A stretch of 64,000 nt of DNA from JANWHF01 sp036276235 (GTDB lineage: Bacteria > Planctomycetota > Phycisphaerae > Tepidisphaerales > Tepidisphaeraceae): positions 1-64,000 of the forward strand of contig DATBDZ010000351.1 in assembly GCA_036276235.1 (NCBI GenBank), given 5' to 3'. Each line of letters begins with the position of its first letter. Within the stretch, counting starts at the first letter, position 1. The notes beneath the pieces were generated by a model. That model did not search any database, was not told the DNA's origin, and saw only the letters and a program-made list of their open reading frames with translations. The translations under genes were made by a program, and so were the position numbers. This document shows positions 46,600 to 55,281 of the stretch, piece after piece.

Positions 46600-49500
46600 A
46601 TGAGCGCGATACCGCCGCGACCTCCGTTACGATTTGGCATGGACGACGACGAAGCCGGCAATGCCGCGCCGGCGGCTGCGGAATTTGGCCAGCCGCCGGT
46701 GATGCCACCCGCGATGCCCCCGCCGCTTCCGCCTTCGCCGCCGCCGTTGCCTTCGCGCGAGCTCGTTCCTCAGGCCGGCGTGATCTACAAGCTGGATAGC
46801 AGCAAGGCGAGTTTCGCTGAGCTTGCGCGCGATAGCCGCGGAGCGGGAAGAGTATTCGTCTTCACCAGCAAAGTTTTTCGCATGCGGCTGCCTGGATCGG
46901 TCAACGATCCCAACGTCGAGTCGCTCCGCCCCTTTGAAGTCGCGTTCGAATCGTTTCCACCTGATGTCGCCGCACGGATCGAGTCCTCCCTCGCGGAACT
47001 TTCCGCCGCCGGATTCGATGTCCGGAATCGAATCTGCCATCTCATCGTCGATCTGTACCATCGCAGCAGCATCTTTATCGTCAGCGTGACGCGAGCGGAC
47101 GGGAAGGCGGTCGCGCGCGTCTTCCTGCGCCGCGAGGGTTCTGCCGTCGTCCCCAAAACGCATTTCTATGTTGACCTGCTGACCGAACTGCTCGATGGCC
47201 GCTTCCTTTGGACGACCGGCGCCAAGGCGATACTCAGCGCGCCGGGGCAGGTGCAGGTGCAACAGATAGCCGGCGCGCCGCCCGCGCGGCTGGCGGCGGC
47301 GCATCAGCAGCGGCTCGATCTGCTTCCCGCCGGCGCGCAAGTGCGCGGCGTTCCCGATCGCGAAGCGATGGCGCAGCTGCTTGAGCGCCATCACGTGCAG
47401 ATCCGCGACTTTCATTTGCAGCGCAAGATGTTCGTGCCGATGTCCGATGCCGATCGTCGGCATGCCGCGACGCTCAATGACGCCTACACGCAGGCCGATT
47501 CCACCGGGCTTGCAGACCCTGCCGTCTACGCGGAGATGGAGCGATTGCAGAACAAGCAGACGAGTTGGGTGGGTGGCATCTTTGTGCTGATCGCATCGCT
47601 GGTGGTATTTCTCGCCGCGGGAGCGACCGGCAACGACGGCTGGTTCAGTGGCGGCCAAAATCGGGAGGTCCTGATTCTTCTGGTTGGCGTCCTCTTCTTC
47701 CACGAATTCGGCCACTACGTCGCGATGAAAGTCTTCCGCTACCGCAACGTGCGGATGTTTTTCATTCCGCTTTTCGGCGCCGCCGTCAGCGGAACCAATT
47801 ACAGCGCGCCGGGCTGGAAGAAGGTGATCGTCGCCCTCATGGGGCCGCTGCCGGGAATCTTCATCGGCGGCGCGCTGGGAATCGCCGGCCTCTACTGGCA
47901 TCGCCCGATGCTGGTCAAGATCGCGATGATGTCGCTAATTCTCAACGGCTCCAACCTTCTTCCGGTGCTGCCGCTGGATGGCGGGCGGGTGATGCAGGCA
48001 CTGCTCTTCTCGCGGCATTACATCGCCGATGTGCTCTTTCGCCTGATCGCGGCGCTTGCGCTGATCGGCATCGGTCTGGCGAGCGGTGGAAAGTTCTTCA
48101 TCTATCTGGGCATCGCGATGATCCTCGCCGTGCCGCTCACATGGCGGCTGGGGAGGATCGCCGCCGCGCTCAAGCAATCGGGCTTCCAACCGCCGCCGCC
48201 GGATTCACAGCGCATTCCGCCGCACATCGCGCAGTTGATCATCGATCGGATCAAGGGCAGCTCGATGAAGGGCGTGAAGGCGAATAACCGAACGATGGCG
48301 CAGCACGCGCTGACCGTTTACGAATCGCTGTGCAGCCGCTCGCCGGGATGGCTGGCGACGATCGGGCTTGCCGCGCTGCATATCGGGAGCCTCGTCATCG
48401 CTCTGGTTTTGGCGTTGGTTCTGGCCTTTGCCCAGGGCGGCAAATTATCCCGCTTCGCCCGCGCGGCTGTCAGCCAGCCGCAGCAGACCGTCTCCTCGAA
48501 TCAGATCGTGTACGCGGCATCGGGAGAACAGGACGCCGCCGAATGGAATGGCCCGCGCAAAACGATTTACGTCAACTTTGACAAAATCCCGCAGGCGGTT
48601 GCCGCGTTTGACGATTGGCAGTCGAGTCTGCAAGCGGGCGAGGAACTGGAACGCTTCGGCCAGTCGGTCTTGATCTGCTTCCCGGCTTCGGATGATCGCG
48701 CGCGTTTGCGGTGGATCGGATTGATCGAGCCGCGCTCGCGGCAATTCGGTGTGTCCGATGAGAAGGGTTATGGCGGGGCCAACTTCCGGCTCACGTGCGT
48801 AGCGCCCACGTTTGACGCTGCCGACAAAATGGACAAGGAGCTGAACGAGTATTTCCGCCTTCCGAATCAGTTGTATCTGATTCCGCCCTGGTCGGCGGCG
48901 GCGGCGAGCAACCGATGGGACCAGTTCCGCCTGGCCCGCAGCACGTATGTAAAAATGCGTGACGCCGGCCGCTCGGTTCGCAAGGATCCGCGAATTGCCG
49001 ATTTGTCCAAGCGGGCGCGCGAAGCGCTGCGGCGAGGCGAGCGAGACGAGTACGAGCGCCTCAACGACCAGCGCCGCAAGATTCAACAGGAAGCTGACGA
49101 TGCGGAGCAGAAGCGCATCGCCGCCTTGACCGATGGCAGCATTGATCCGGTGACCGCGAGCCTGTATCTGGCCCTTCCCAAACCCACCACCATGCCGGCC
49201 GAAGACGATGACCTGGTCGCCGACTGGCAATCGCGGTTCAAATCCCCCGCCTATCAGGCGCTGGCCGCCCGCATGGGACAGATCGAACTGGCGGGAGGGA
49301 ACCCGGTTCACCGGTCCAATCGGTTCTCCAGCGAGTTTGCCTTGGTCGGGCACGAGAGCCTGCTGATCTCCATCCGCTATACACGGTTCGACGATCCGGC
49401 CGAAGGTTGGCGCGCGCTCGTTCAATGGCTTGAATCGCGCGGGTTCAAAAACATTCGTTACGAGATTAAGTTTGTCGATGATGCGGGTATGAACGATTGA
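46600..49500 (+). CDS. Large membrane protein with M50 site-2 protease domain
   Basis: 966 residues from ATG 46600 (GGGGAG at a spacing of 9). A Pro-rich N-terminus (about 5-50) is followed by a soluble region (about 50-310). The M50 core has HEFGHYVAMK (His368, Glu369, His372) and the partner metal site NLLPVLPLDGGRVM (about 449-462), with some six to eight membrane segments between about 320 and 625. A long soluble C-terminal region (about 640-966) contains a charged, probably coiled stretch (about 780-860). It should cleave a membrane protein within the bilayer. Substrate unknown. It probably uses zinc. The C-terminal region has no domain that I recognise. Confidence 0.85.
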   Translation: MSAIPPRPPLRFGMDDDEAGNAAPAAAEFGQPPVMPPAMPPPLPPSPPPLPSRELVPQAGVIYKLDSSKASFAELARDSRGAGRVFVFTSKVFRMRLPGSVNDPNVESLRPFEVAFESFPPDVAARIESSLAELSAAGFDVRNRICHLIVDLYHRSSIFIVSVTRADGKAVARVFLRREGSAVVPKTHFYVDLLTELLDGRFLWTTGAKAILSAPGQVQVQQIAGAPPARLAAAHQQRLDLLPAGAQVRGVPDREAMAQLLERHHVQIRDFHLQRKMFVPMSDADRRHAATLNDAYTQADSTGLADPAVYAEMERLQNKQTSWVGGIFVLIASLVVFLAAGATGNDGWFSGGQNREVLILLVGVLFFHEFGHYVAMKVFRYRNVRMFFIPLFGAAVSGTNYSAPGWKKVIVALMGPLPGIFIGGALGIAGLYWHRPMLVKIAMMSLILNGSNLLPVLPLDGGRVMQALLFSRHYIADVLFRLIAALALIGIGLASGGKFFIYLGIAMILAVPLTWRLGRIAAALKQSGFQPPPPDSQRIPPHIAQLIIDRIKGSSMKGVKANNRTMAQHALTVYESLCSRSPGWLATIGLAALHIGSLVIALVLALVLAFAQGGKLSRFARAAVSQPQQTVSSNQIVYAASGEQDAAEWNGPRKTIYVNFDKIPQAVAAFDDWQSSLQAGEELERFGQSVLICFPASDDRARLRWIGLIEPRSRQFGVSDEKGYGGANFRLTCVAPTFDAADKMDKELNEYFRLPNQLYLIPPWSAAAASNRWDQFRLARSTYVKMRDAGRSVRKDPRIADLSKRAREALRRGERDEYERLNDQRRKIQQEADDAEQKRIAALTDGSIDPVTASLYLALPKPTTMPAEDDDLVADWQSRFKSPAYQALAARMGQIELAGGNPVHRSNRFSSEFALVGHESLLISIRYTRFDDPAEGWRALVQWLESRGFKNIRYEIKFVDDAGMND

Positions 49501-49538
49501 AGACAACGCGTCTTCCCTGCATCGATTGAGGTTCGAAT

Positions 49539-49961
49539 ATGGCGCAAGCGATCGTGGTAACCCTGGAAAAAACTCTGCCCGATCCGGCTCCGCTGGCGGC
49601 ATACACCAAAGCCGCCGGCGGAAAATCTCTGGCGCGCGAAGCCGATCGCCTCGACTTTGCCTCGCGCAAGTGCAAGGTGGCGGCCATCTCCTCCATGCTC
49701 TCCGAAAGCCAGGCGGCACTCCGCGCCAAGCTCGAAGCTGATGGATTTGACCCGGCGAAAATCCGATTGCCGGCCGAGCAATGGTTTGATCCCGGTGAAG
49801 GTTCAAAAATCGTCCGCGCCCTCATCGAACACGTGACGGCCAACCTAAATGATTTCAAGCAACCCAATCCGATCCTGCGCGATTTGAAGGCAGTAGCAGA
49901 ATTGCTAGCGGCGGCACAGGCCGCGGGCATGCGATTCCATTTCACGAAGGTGGAGTTGTAA
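49539..49961 (+). CDS. Conserved-looking hypothetical protein downstream of M50 protease
   Basis: 140 residues, mainly helical by composition (Ala, Leu, Glu, Lys), starting MAQAIVVTLEKTLPDP after GAGG. I do not recognise a domain. There is no signal peptide or membrane segment. It starts 38 bp after the protease gene on the same strand, so the two are probably cotranscribed. A conserved-sounding segment, QWFDPGEGSKIVRALIEHV (about 81-99), would be the place to search from. Codon use matches the neighbours, which favours a real gene. Confidence 0.7.
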   Translation: MAQAIVVTLEKTLPDPAPLAAYTKAAGGKSLAREADRLDFASRKCKVAAISSMLSESQAALRAKLEADGFDPAKIRLPAEQWFDPGEGSKIVRALIEHVTANLNDFKQPNPILRDLKAVAELLAAAQAAGMRFHFTKVEL

Positions 49962-50011
49962 ATGGTGTGCTCGCGGACTACGCGCACGGCCCTTCCGGGC
50001 ACGGCTACGAC

Positions 50012-50116
50012 GAGGGTGCCATGTCCCACGCTTGCGTGGGCATGTCTTTCTTCGCAGCGGTTTTTCCGTGTCCCGAAACCCCAAACACATGCTCACGCAA
50101 GCGTGAGGCATGGCAC
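50012..50116. repeat. Twin-hairpin palindromic repeat, family 3, copy 2
   Basis: GGGTGCC, hairpin CCCACGC-TT-GCGTGGG, about 45-nt spacer, hairpin CTCACGC-AA-GCGTGAG, GGCACCC. The arms are nearly identical to those at 28960-29065; the spacers differ. It fills much of the 270-bp gap between the hypothetical gene and the SppA-type gene, which converge. Confidence 0.9.
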
Positions 50117-50231
50117 CCACGCCATCGATGTCACAGGATCGTGACTGGGTGCCCGCAAGGGTTTCATCGCTCGCGCGTGGCCGTTCAGCACGACGCTTAC
50201 CATCGCGACGGAATGCTTTCGCGCCCCGACT

Positions 50232-51245
50232 TCAAATCCCCGGCGACCACAGAAAATAAAACCCCGCCGGCACAAATCCCGAAACCGCCGGAATATTGAT
50301 ATTCGTCACCTCGGCTTTGGCCGGCGGCGTCGAACTGCTGGCGTAGATCGTACCGGCATAACTATACGGCCGCTTGTACATGATGACGCTGGCGTCGCCC
50401 GCGTTGGCCATTTGCCGGGCGAGGTTGATCGCATCGGGCAGCAGGCCGGTTTGATCGATCAGGCCGAGTTTTTTGGCATCTTCGCCGCTGTAAACGCGGC
50501 CGCTGAAGACGCCGCTGTAGGTTGCCTCCTTGTAGGCGGCAAGACTTGCCGCCGGCCGCTCGTTGACCGTCCGGTTGCTTCGCACGACGCCGACAAAGCG
50601 CTCAAAATATTCATTGACCATGTCCTGCATGACCACGCGCTCAGGCTCTCCCAGCGGCTTGAAGGGCGAGCCCATGTCCTTGAGCGGCCCGCTGGTGATG
50701 GCCCAGGACCGCGCGCCGATTTTGTCGAGCGTGCCCGAGAATTCCATGCTCTCGAAGATCACGCCGATGCTGCCGACGATGCTGGTCGGCTGCGCGACGA
50801 TCTTGTCTGAGGCACAGGAGACGTAATACGCGCCGCTGGCACCGACTTCCTGAATGGATGCCACCACCGGCTTGCCGGTGTTCTTGCGGAATCGCTTGAG
50901 CATGTCGTACATCGCGTCTGAAGCACTGACCGTTCCGCCCGGCGAGTTGACGCGCAGGACGACCGCCTTCACCGCCGGATCGCCCTGCGCGCGGTCCAAC
51001 TCCTGCGAGAAGAGGCTCAGCGAATTCTCCGTCGGCTCCAGCAGCCCGCCGGTGCGGGCGTTGGCGAGCATTCCCTCCACCTCAATGATGGCGATCTTCG
51101 GCGCAAAGAACCCGCGCCCGCCGATGACCGTCTGCTCCTCCAGCGCATTGGTGCTGGAAACCGGCGTGATCAGAAAGCTCGGCGTGCCACAACCAAAAAT
51201 CAATAATCCAGCGAGAGATACAAAAAGAGTAATCAGCAATCGCAT
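50232..51245 (-). CDS. sppA: Signal peptide peptidase SppA-type protease (S49)
   Basis: 337 residues. An N-terminal lipobox (LLIFGC, Cys about 19) marks a lipoprotein. S49 motifs: IAIIEVEGML (51-60), VLRVNSPGGTVSASD (96-110), catalytic Ser137 in GASGAYYVS, and Lys189 in SGPLKDMGSPF, which is the general base in the SppA dyad; SGRVYSGEDAKKLGLID also fits. It digests signal peptides or small membrane peptides in the envelope. This is the short SppA form, with one S49 domain. The C-terminal 30 residues are Pro/Ala-rich. It stands alone. Confidence 0.9.
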   Translation of the reverse strand: MRLLITLFVSLAGLLIFGCGTPSFLITPVSSTNALEEQTVIGGRGFFAPKIAIIEVEGMLANARTGGLLEPTENSLSLFSQELDRAQGDPAVKAVVLRVNSPGGTVSASDAMYDMLKRFRKNTGKPVVASIQEVGASGAYYVSCASDKIVAQPTSIVGSIGVIFESMEFSGTLDKIGARSWAITSGPLKDMGSPFKPLGEPERVVMQDMVNEYFERFVGVVRSNRTVNERPAASLAAYKEATYSGVFSGRVYSGEDAKKLGLIDQTGLLPDAINLARQMANAGDASVIMYKRPYSYAGTIYASSSTPPAKAEVTNINIPAVSGFVPAGFYFLWSPGI

Positions 51246-51479
51246 GCGGCTCCTTGCGTTGACCGGGAGGCTCTCAAACAGAGTCGGCGTTTATAGCTCA
51301 TTGGAACATCGGCTTGCAATCGCCGGCGCGATGAGCAGCAACACGATCAAACGCGCCGTGGTCCATTTGGCTGCGACTTCTCTCCCTGCGCCGGTACTCC
51401 CACATTTTGCATCCGCGCTCTAATTCCTCATTTTCGGAGGCTGTGGTTGCCGGATTTTTGTCCACTGGCTTCGCACACC

Positions 51480-51555
51480 GTCATGCTGAGGTACTCCGAA
51501 GCATCTGGCTGGCTCGCGCGAGTGGGCCAGATGCTTCGGAGTACCTCAGCATGAC
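51480..51555. repeat. Palindromic repeat, family 2c
   Basis: Perfect 30-bp inverted repeat: the left arm 51480-51509 begins GTCATGCTGAGG, and the right arm 51526-51555 is its exact complement, with a 16-nt centre. Within each arm GAGG-TACT-CCGA makes a smaller hairpin with a TACT (or AGTA) loop. A decayed copy is at 36210-36280 and a fragment near 28834. It lies in the gap between the SppA-type and Lgt-like genes. Confidence 0.92.
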
Positions 51556-51620
51556 AGGTGTCTCGAATTGTGAGTTGGAGTTGCAAATGGCAACGTGAGT
51601 TAGAGCGTTCTTGCAAAATT

Positions 51621-51719
51621 GGGTATTCCGGGCGAGGGATGGGGAGGGGGTTGTGAACAACAATCATCTATCACCCGAATCCCCACCCTAACCTTCCCCC
51701 GGAGTACCGGAGGAGGGGA
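51621..51719. repeat. Palindromic repeat, family 2a, truncated copy
   Basis: Right half intact (CCCCACCCTAACC, then CCCCCGG-AGTA-CCGGAGGAGGGG, about 51681-51719). The left half has lost the TACT hairpin and kept only TCCGGGCGAGGG and GGGGAGGGGGTT. The intact half reaches into the Lgt-like reading frame and supplies that gene's last codons (51688-51725). Confidence 0.8.
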
Positions 51720-52491
51720 CAATGCTCATCTCCGACCTGGTATGGCACCCGATCCGATGGGCGAATCGCAGTTGCATGAAGCAAACCGTCGCCCCAACCA
51801 GCGACGCAAGCTGAATCGCGCTCAGCCCAAGGCATGGCCGAAACGTCGGCTTGATAAATTCGACGCAAAATCGAAACAGGAGATAGCTCATAAGATAAAT
51901 GCGAAACCGCGCCCCCGCCGGCCGTGGCAATGATCGTCTTTCCAGCACATAGATCGCCAGCCCAAGCAGGATCAGAAACACGATTTCATAAAGTTGCGTC
52001 GGGTGCCGCGCCCCATCGCCGAAATTCACGCCCCACGGCAGCCTCGTGAAGTTCCCATGCGTGTGATCGTCCAGCCCCGTCAGAAAGCACCCGACGCGGC
52101 CGACGCATTGCCCAAAAATCAGCGGATAAACAAACCGATCGCCCGTCGAGCGCGTGATGCCCAGAAACTTCTTGGCGATCTCAACGCCGCCCCACCCGCC
52201 CAGCAGCCCGCCGACGATTGTCTTGCCGCCGACCCACGCCGCCAGCTCATGGCGATGCTGCCAGTAATCCGGCGCCGATTCCACCCACGCCAGAAGCTTC
52301 GAGCCGATGAGTGCCCCGAAGATACAGCCGACGATCAGCCACATGTTTTGCTCGAATGGGATCGAATCGGCCAGATGTTTGCGCCGTGTGCGAAGATAAA
52401 GCTGAAAGCCGCCGGTATAGCCGATCAATTCCATCACCGGATGCGGGTGCAGGCGATGGCCGAAGAGTTGGAAGTAGTGGGGAAAGGTCAT
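51688..52491 (-). CDS. Prolipoprotein diacylglyceryl transferase (Lgt)-like protein
   Basis: 267 residues from ATG 52491, which overlaps the stop of the DUF2103-like gene (ATGA). The longer open frame to 52593 is a shadow of that gene. Membrane helices and the Lgt core are visible: LIVGCIFGALIGSKLL, GKTIVGGLLGGWGGVEIAKK, GQCVGRVGCFLTGLDDHTHG (the GRxGCFxxG block), and HPTQLYE. Lgt transfers diacylglycerol to the Cys of prolipoproteins, and many lipoproteins here need one. The sequence is diverged, so a paralogue with another role is possible. The last residues (about 256-267, SIVPSSGTPGEG) are read from a palindromic repeat. Confidence 0.75.
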   Translation of the reverse strand: MTFPHYFQLFGHRLHPHPVMELIGYTGGFQLYLRTRRKHLADSIPFEQNMWLIVGCIFGALIGSKLLAWVESAPDYWQHRHELAAWVGGKTIVGGLLGGWGGVEIAKKFLGITRSTGDRFVYPLIFGQCVGRVGCFLTGLDDHTHGNFTRLPWGVNFGDGARHPTQLYEIVFLILLGLAIYVLERRSLPRPAGARFRIYLMSYLLFRFCVEFIKPTFRPCLGLSAIQLASLVGATVCFMQLRFAHRIGCHTRSEMSIVPSSGTPGEG

Positions 52492-52772
52492 CTCTCCGCA
52501 ATCTCCGCGTCGATCAACCAGCGCGCCGCCGCGTCGGCGTCGTTGCAGATCAGAAAAACTTCCTGAACCGTGCCCGTTCCCGTGTACAGGCATTTCAAGC
52601 CGGCAGGCGTCGGATATTGAACCTTAAACGACGGCGGCGTCTTGCCGCGCCGAACCTTGATGCGGCCGGGAACGATGCGCGAAACAAACGGACATTCCTT
52701 CACGATACGATTGAGAATCTCGTCCAACCCCCCGACGCGGCCATGCTGGCGCTTGATGCGGCCAAACTTCAT
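52488..52772 (-). CDS. DUF2103-like small protein
   Basis: 94 residues from ATG 52772; 52805 is a weaker start. Segments GGLDEILNRIVKECPFVSRIVPGRIKV and TGTGTVQEVFLICNDADAAARW resemble DUF2103, a family described as predicted metal-binding, but no clear Cys/His cluster is visible here. It precedes and overlaps the Lgt-like gene, so translation is likely coupled. Function unknown. Confidence 0.6.
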   Translation of the reverse strand: MKFGRIKRQHGRVGGLDEILNRIVKECPFVSRIVPGRIKVRRGKTPPSFKVQYPTPAGLKCLYTGTGTVQEVFLICNDADAAARWLIDAEIAER

Positions 52773-52803
52773 GAGGGCGATTATACCGGAACGGTCAGCA
52801 TGC

Positions 52804-52936
52804 ACTCTCCCTCGCCCCTGTACTCAGGGGAGAGGGTTGGGGTGAGGGGACCGATGCGCCGATCGGCGAAGTACGCCCTTTGGCGCATCGCTGTCCCCTC
52901 ACCCTGCCCTCTCCCCTGAGTACAGGGGAGAGGGTT
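52804..52936. repeat. Twin-hairpin palindromic repeat, family 2b, copy 1
   Basis: Two 28-nt hairpins in inverted order, stem CCCTCTCCCCTG/CAGGGGAGAGGG (one mismatch in the left copy) with loop TACT (left) and AGTA (right). The inner parts also pair (GGTGAGGGGAC with GTCCCCTCACC; CGATGCGCC with GGCGCATCG). It lies between the divergent DUF2103-like and peroxiredoxin genes. Copy 2 is at 55071-55202. Confidence 0.9.
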
Positions 52937-53082
52937 CTGAATGCCGACTCTCTACCGAGCTCCTGCCAACGTATGGGAGTGCAGCGCAAACCATCGAGGA
53001 TTGCTCCATCGGTCACGGTTGCCCATTGATCGGCACGTCTCTATTATCCGGTCCAACAACGAACCTAAGTCGAGGAAACCAC

Positions 53083-53556
53083 ATGAGCGAATCAACATTG
53101 AAAAAGGGCGCCGCCGCCCCGGATTTTGAATTGATGGACGAGAACAAGAACAAAATCAAGCTCGCCGACCTGCGCGGCAAGACCGTCGTCCTGCTCTTTT
53201 ATCCGATGGATTTTTCGCCAACGTGCACGACCGAACATTGCTCGTTTGGCCCGGCGCTGCCGAAGCTCGCGCCCAACGCGGACACGGTTGTCTTTGGCGT
53301 CAGTTGCGACAGTCCCTTCAGCCACGCAGAGTACAAGAGCAAATACAAAATCCCCTACACGCTTCTCTCTGATCCCACCCGCAAGATGGCCAAGGCGTAC
53401 GGCATGTGGGCCGGCGAAGAGCCATACAACTGCACCAAGCGCGGCACCGTGATCATCGACAAAGCCGGCAAGATCGCCCACTACGAAGAAGTAGCAATGC
53501 GCGAGGCGAGGAAGGTCGATGACCTGGCACGACTCGTCGCGCAAGCCAGCGCGTGA
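53083..53556 (+). CDS. Peroxiredoxin (BCP/AhpC-TSA family)
   Basis: 157 residues from ATG 53083 (GAGGAAA upstream). LFYPMDFSPTCTTEHCSF carries the peroxidatic Cys48 and a second Cys at 53, the C-x4-C spacing of atypical 2-Cys BCP proteins. The rest of the thioredoxin fold is complete (VFGVSCDSPFSHAEY; LLSDPTRKMAKAYG; GTVIIDKAGKIAHYEE). It reduces peroxides using a thiol donor. It differs from the peroxiredoxin at 20238-20708. It is alone, next to repeat 52804-52936. Confidence 0.93.
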   Translation: MSESTLKKGAAAPDFELMDENKNKIKLADLRGKTVVLLFYPMDFSPTCTTEHCSFGPALPKLAPNADTVVFGVSCDSPFSHAEYKSKYKIPYTLLSDPTRKMAKAYGMWAGEEPYNCTKRGTVIIDKAGKIAHYEEVAMREARKVDDLARLVAQASA

Positions 53557-53634
53557 TGAGAACTATTGAATACCGCGCACAGCGGCGCGACGCCTCGACT
53601 GAGCTGGTCGAAATCCAGCGGTCCGCGCGCGCCT

Positions 53635-54981
53635 TTATGCCGCGATCGATTGTGCCGCGTCGTTCTCCATCAGGTCGATGACCGGAACGGGGCAACTCTG
53701 GCGCCATGATTCTCGGCGTAATTTCGCATGAACGGGCGAGATATTTGAAATGACCGCCAGATCGAACACCATCCGAGATGCTTGGGCATCATCGACGACG
53801 GAAATACCCCGATATCGTCGCCCAGCGAGCTTTGGATCGGCGATCGCGATGATCTTCACGCCGCAGGCTTTCGCTGCCAGCCAGAACGGCAGGATGTTTT
53901 TTCCTAGGTCGATCAGCAGGATCGAGCGACAGCCGTGCTCGCGAATGACTGCTTGCAGGCGCGATTGGATGAGCCGCACCATCGCGAACTGTTCGAAGGC
54001 ATCTTCCGAGATCGGGCGGCGGCCGTAAAACGGGGCGCAATTTTCTCCCTCCTCCGGTACTCCGGGGGAGGGCCGGGGTGGGGGTTGTGTAGAACAAGCG
54101 CCTGCCGCGCGAATGGGCCCCCACCCTAGCCCTCCCCCGGAGTACCGGAGGAGGGACAACGTGCGGTGCGCGCGCGACATTCCTTCGATCAACCCGCGCC
54201 AAAATGCCAGGTGATGCCGCCACCCTTTCGCCTGCGCGAGCCAGCGGTATCGGCCCATCCAGTCGATGGCAAAGGGGATGATCCACTGCCGCGGAAAATG
54301 TCGGGCGATCAGCGTGAGATTGTTGCGGACATCCAGCCGCGTCGTGCGCGTGGGTTGCCGGGCGCTCGGCGTCTTCAGATGGCTCACCTGAAGATCATCA
54401 AACCGGCGAACGCGCCAGCCGCCATTCAGGAGGCGCAGCGACAGATCGTACTCCTCGGCCTGCATGAAGAAATCTTCGGGAAGGCCGCCGACTTGTTTTA
54501 GGGCCGCCATTCGGAAGCCGGTGCCGCAGCCGATGAAGACTGACGGATATGCGCTGCATTCGTGTGTGCCGTCGGGGAGGACGACGTCAAAGACCGCCGC
54601 GCCTAGTTTCGGGTCGGCTTCGAAATGTTGGATCATCCGACGGATTGATTGCGAATTGGGAAATGAATCGTCATCCAGAAAGATCACATAAGGCGATTTG
54701 ACCTGCGCAAGTCCCACATTCTTCGAGCACGCTCCGCGATTGGTGGATTGGCGGATCAGGATGACATCCGCGAATGCATCGTCGACGGCGTCGGCGGTGC
54801 CGTCGGTACTGGCGTTATCGACGACGATGGTTTGTGCGGCGACGCCGCAGGTTGCGTTGATGACGGCGAGTTCGCGGAGCGTGTGTAAAAGCACGTCCCG
54901 CCGGTTGTAAGATGAGATGAGAAAGGTGACTTGCGAGTTGAGGCGATTGGTGGTCACGTGGTTGAGGTTGGTGGACCGCAC
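53635..54981 (-). CDS. GT2 family glycosyltransferase with repeat-derived linker
   Basis: 448 residues. The GT2 domain (about 15-240) has TFLISSYNRRDVLLHTL, VVDNASTDGTADAV, and VIFLDDDSFPN (the D-x-D nucleotide-sugar site), then the acceptor part QVGGLPEDFFMQAEEYDLSLRL. Residues about 276-312 are translated from the palindromic repeat at 54046-54156. A C-terminal Rossmann-like domain (about 330-448; RSILLIDLGKNILPFWLAAK) follows, of the kind in sugar-modifying enzymes. It opens the glycan locus. The repeat is 111 bp, so the frame is kept; the linker is Gly/Pro-rich. Either the protein tolerates it or the two domains were once separate genes fused by the repeat. Confidence 0.85.
   Translation of the reverse strand: MRSTNLNHVTTNRLNSQVTFLISSYNRRDVLLHTLRELAVINATCGVAAQTIVVDNASTDGTADAVDDAFADVILIRQSTNRGACSKNVGLAQVKSPYVIFLDDDSFPNSQSIRRMIQHFEADPKLGAAVFDVVLPDGTHECSAYPSVFIGCGTGFRMAALKQVGGLPEDFFMQAEEYDLSLRLLNGGWRVRRFDDLQVSHLKTPSARQPTRTTRLDVRNNLTLIARHFPRQWIIPFAIDWMGRYRWLAQAKGWRHHLAFWRGLIEGMSRAHRTLSLLRYSGGGLGWGPIRAAGACSTQPPPRPSPGVPEEGENCAPFYGRRPISEDAFEQFAMVRLIQSRLQAVIREHGCRSILLIDLGKNILPFWLAAKACGVKIIAIADPKLAGRRYRGISVVDDAQASRMVFDLAVISNISPVHAKLRRESWRQSCPVPVIDLMENDAAQSIAA
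54046..54156. repeat. Palindromic repeat, family 2a, inside a glycosyltransferase gene
   Basis: Complete element of 111 bp (37 codons), nearly identical to 26806-26913: CCCTCCTCCGG-TACT-CCGGGGGAGGG, G/T-rich arm, AGAACAAGCG centre, then the mirror half with AGTA. It lies wholly within the reading frame of the GT2 gene (53635-54981) and is read through on the minus strand without a stop. Confidence 0.95.
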
Positions 54982-54993
54982 GTAAATAGAGAC

Positions 54994-55240
54994 GGCGGGA
55001 TAAATCCCGCCCTACGTGGCTCGATCGGCACGTCTCTCGCAATTGAGTTGTGAAACATGACGAAACGACTTCTCCCTCTCCCCTGTACTCAGGGGAGAGG
55101 GTTGGGGTGAGGGGACGAACGCGTCAACTTGCGAACGACGCCATATCGCGACCCGCTGTCCCCGCACCCTGCCCTCTCCCCTGAGTACAGGGGAGAGGGT
55201 TCTCAAACAGGCCTGCGTGGAGGGCGGGATTTATCCCGCC
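54994..55240. repeat. Nested repeats: family 2b element inside a family 7 pair
   Basis: The outer pair are short hairpins, GGCGGGAT-AA-ATCCCGCC (54994-55011) and GGCGGGAT-TT-ATCCCGCC (about 55223-55240), flanked by CTACGTGGC and GCCTGCGTGG, which are near-complements. Between them lies a complete family 2b twin-hairpin (55071-55202; stems CCCTCTCCCCTG/CAGGGGAGAGGG, loops TACT and AGTA). The order suggests that the 2b element was inserted into an older family 7 element. It sits in the 414-bp gap between the two GT2 genes. Confidence 0.85.
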
Positions 55241-55281
55241 GCGCAGCTCCCGGGAAATCCACGTATAGCGCGTCGTGTTTT

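Noticed and set aside
46627..49806. Long minus-strand open frames opposite the M50 protease gene
   Set aside because: They are shadows of the plus-strand gene, which has conserved HExxH and LDGG motifs; the antisense products are Arg/His-rich with no domain.
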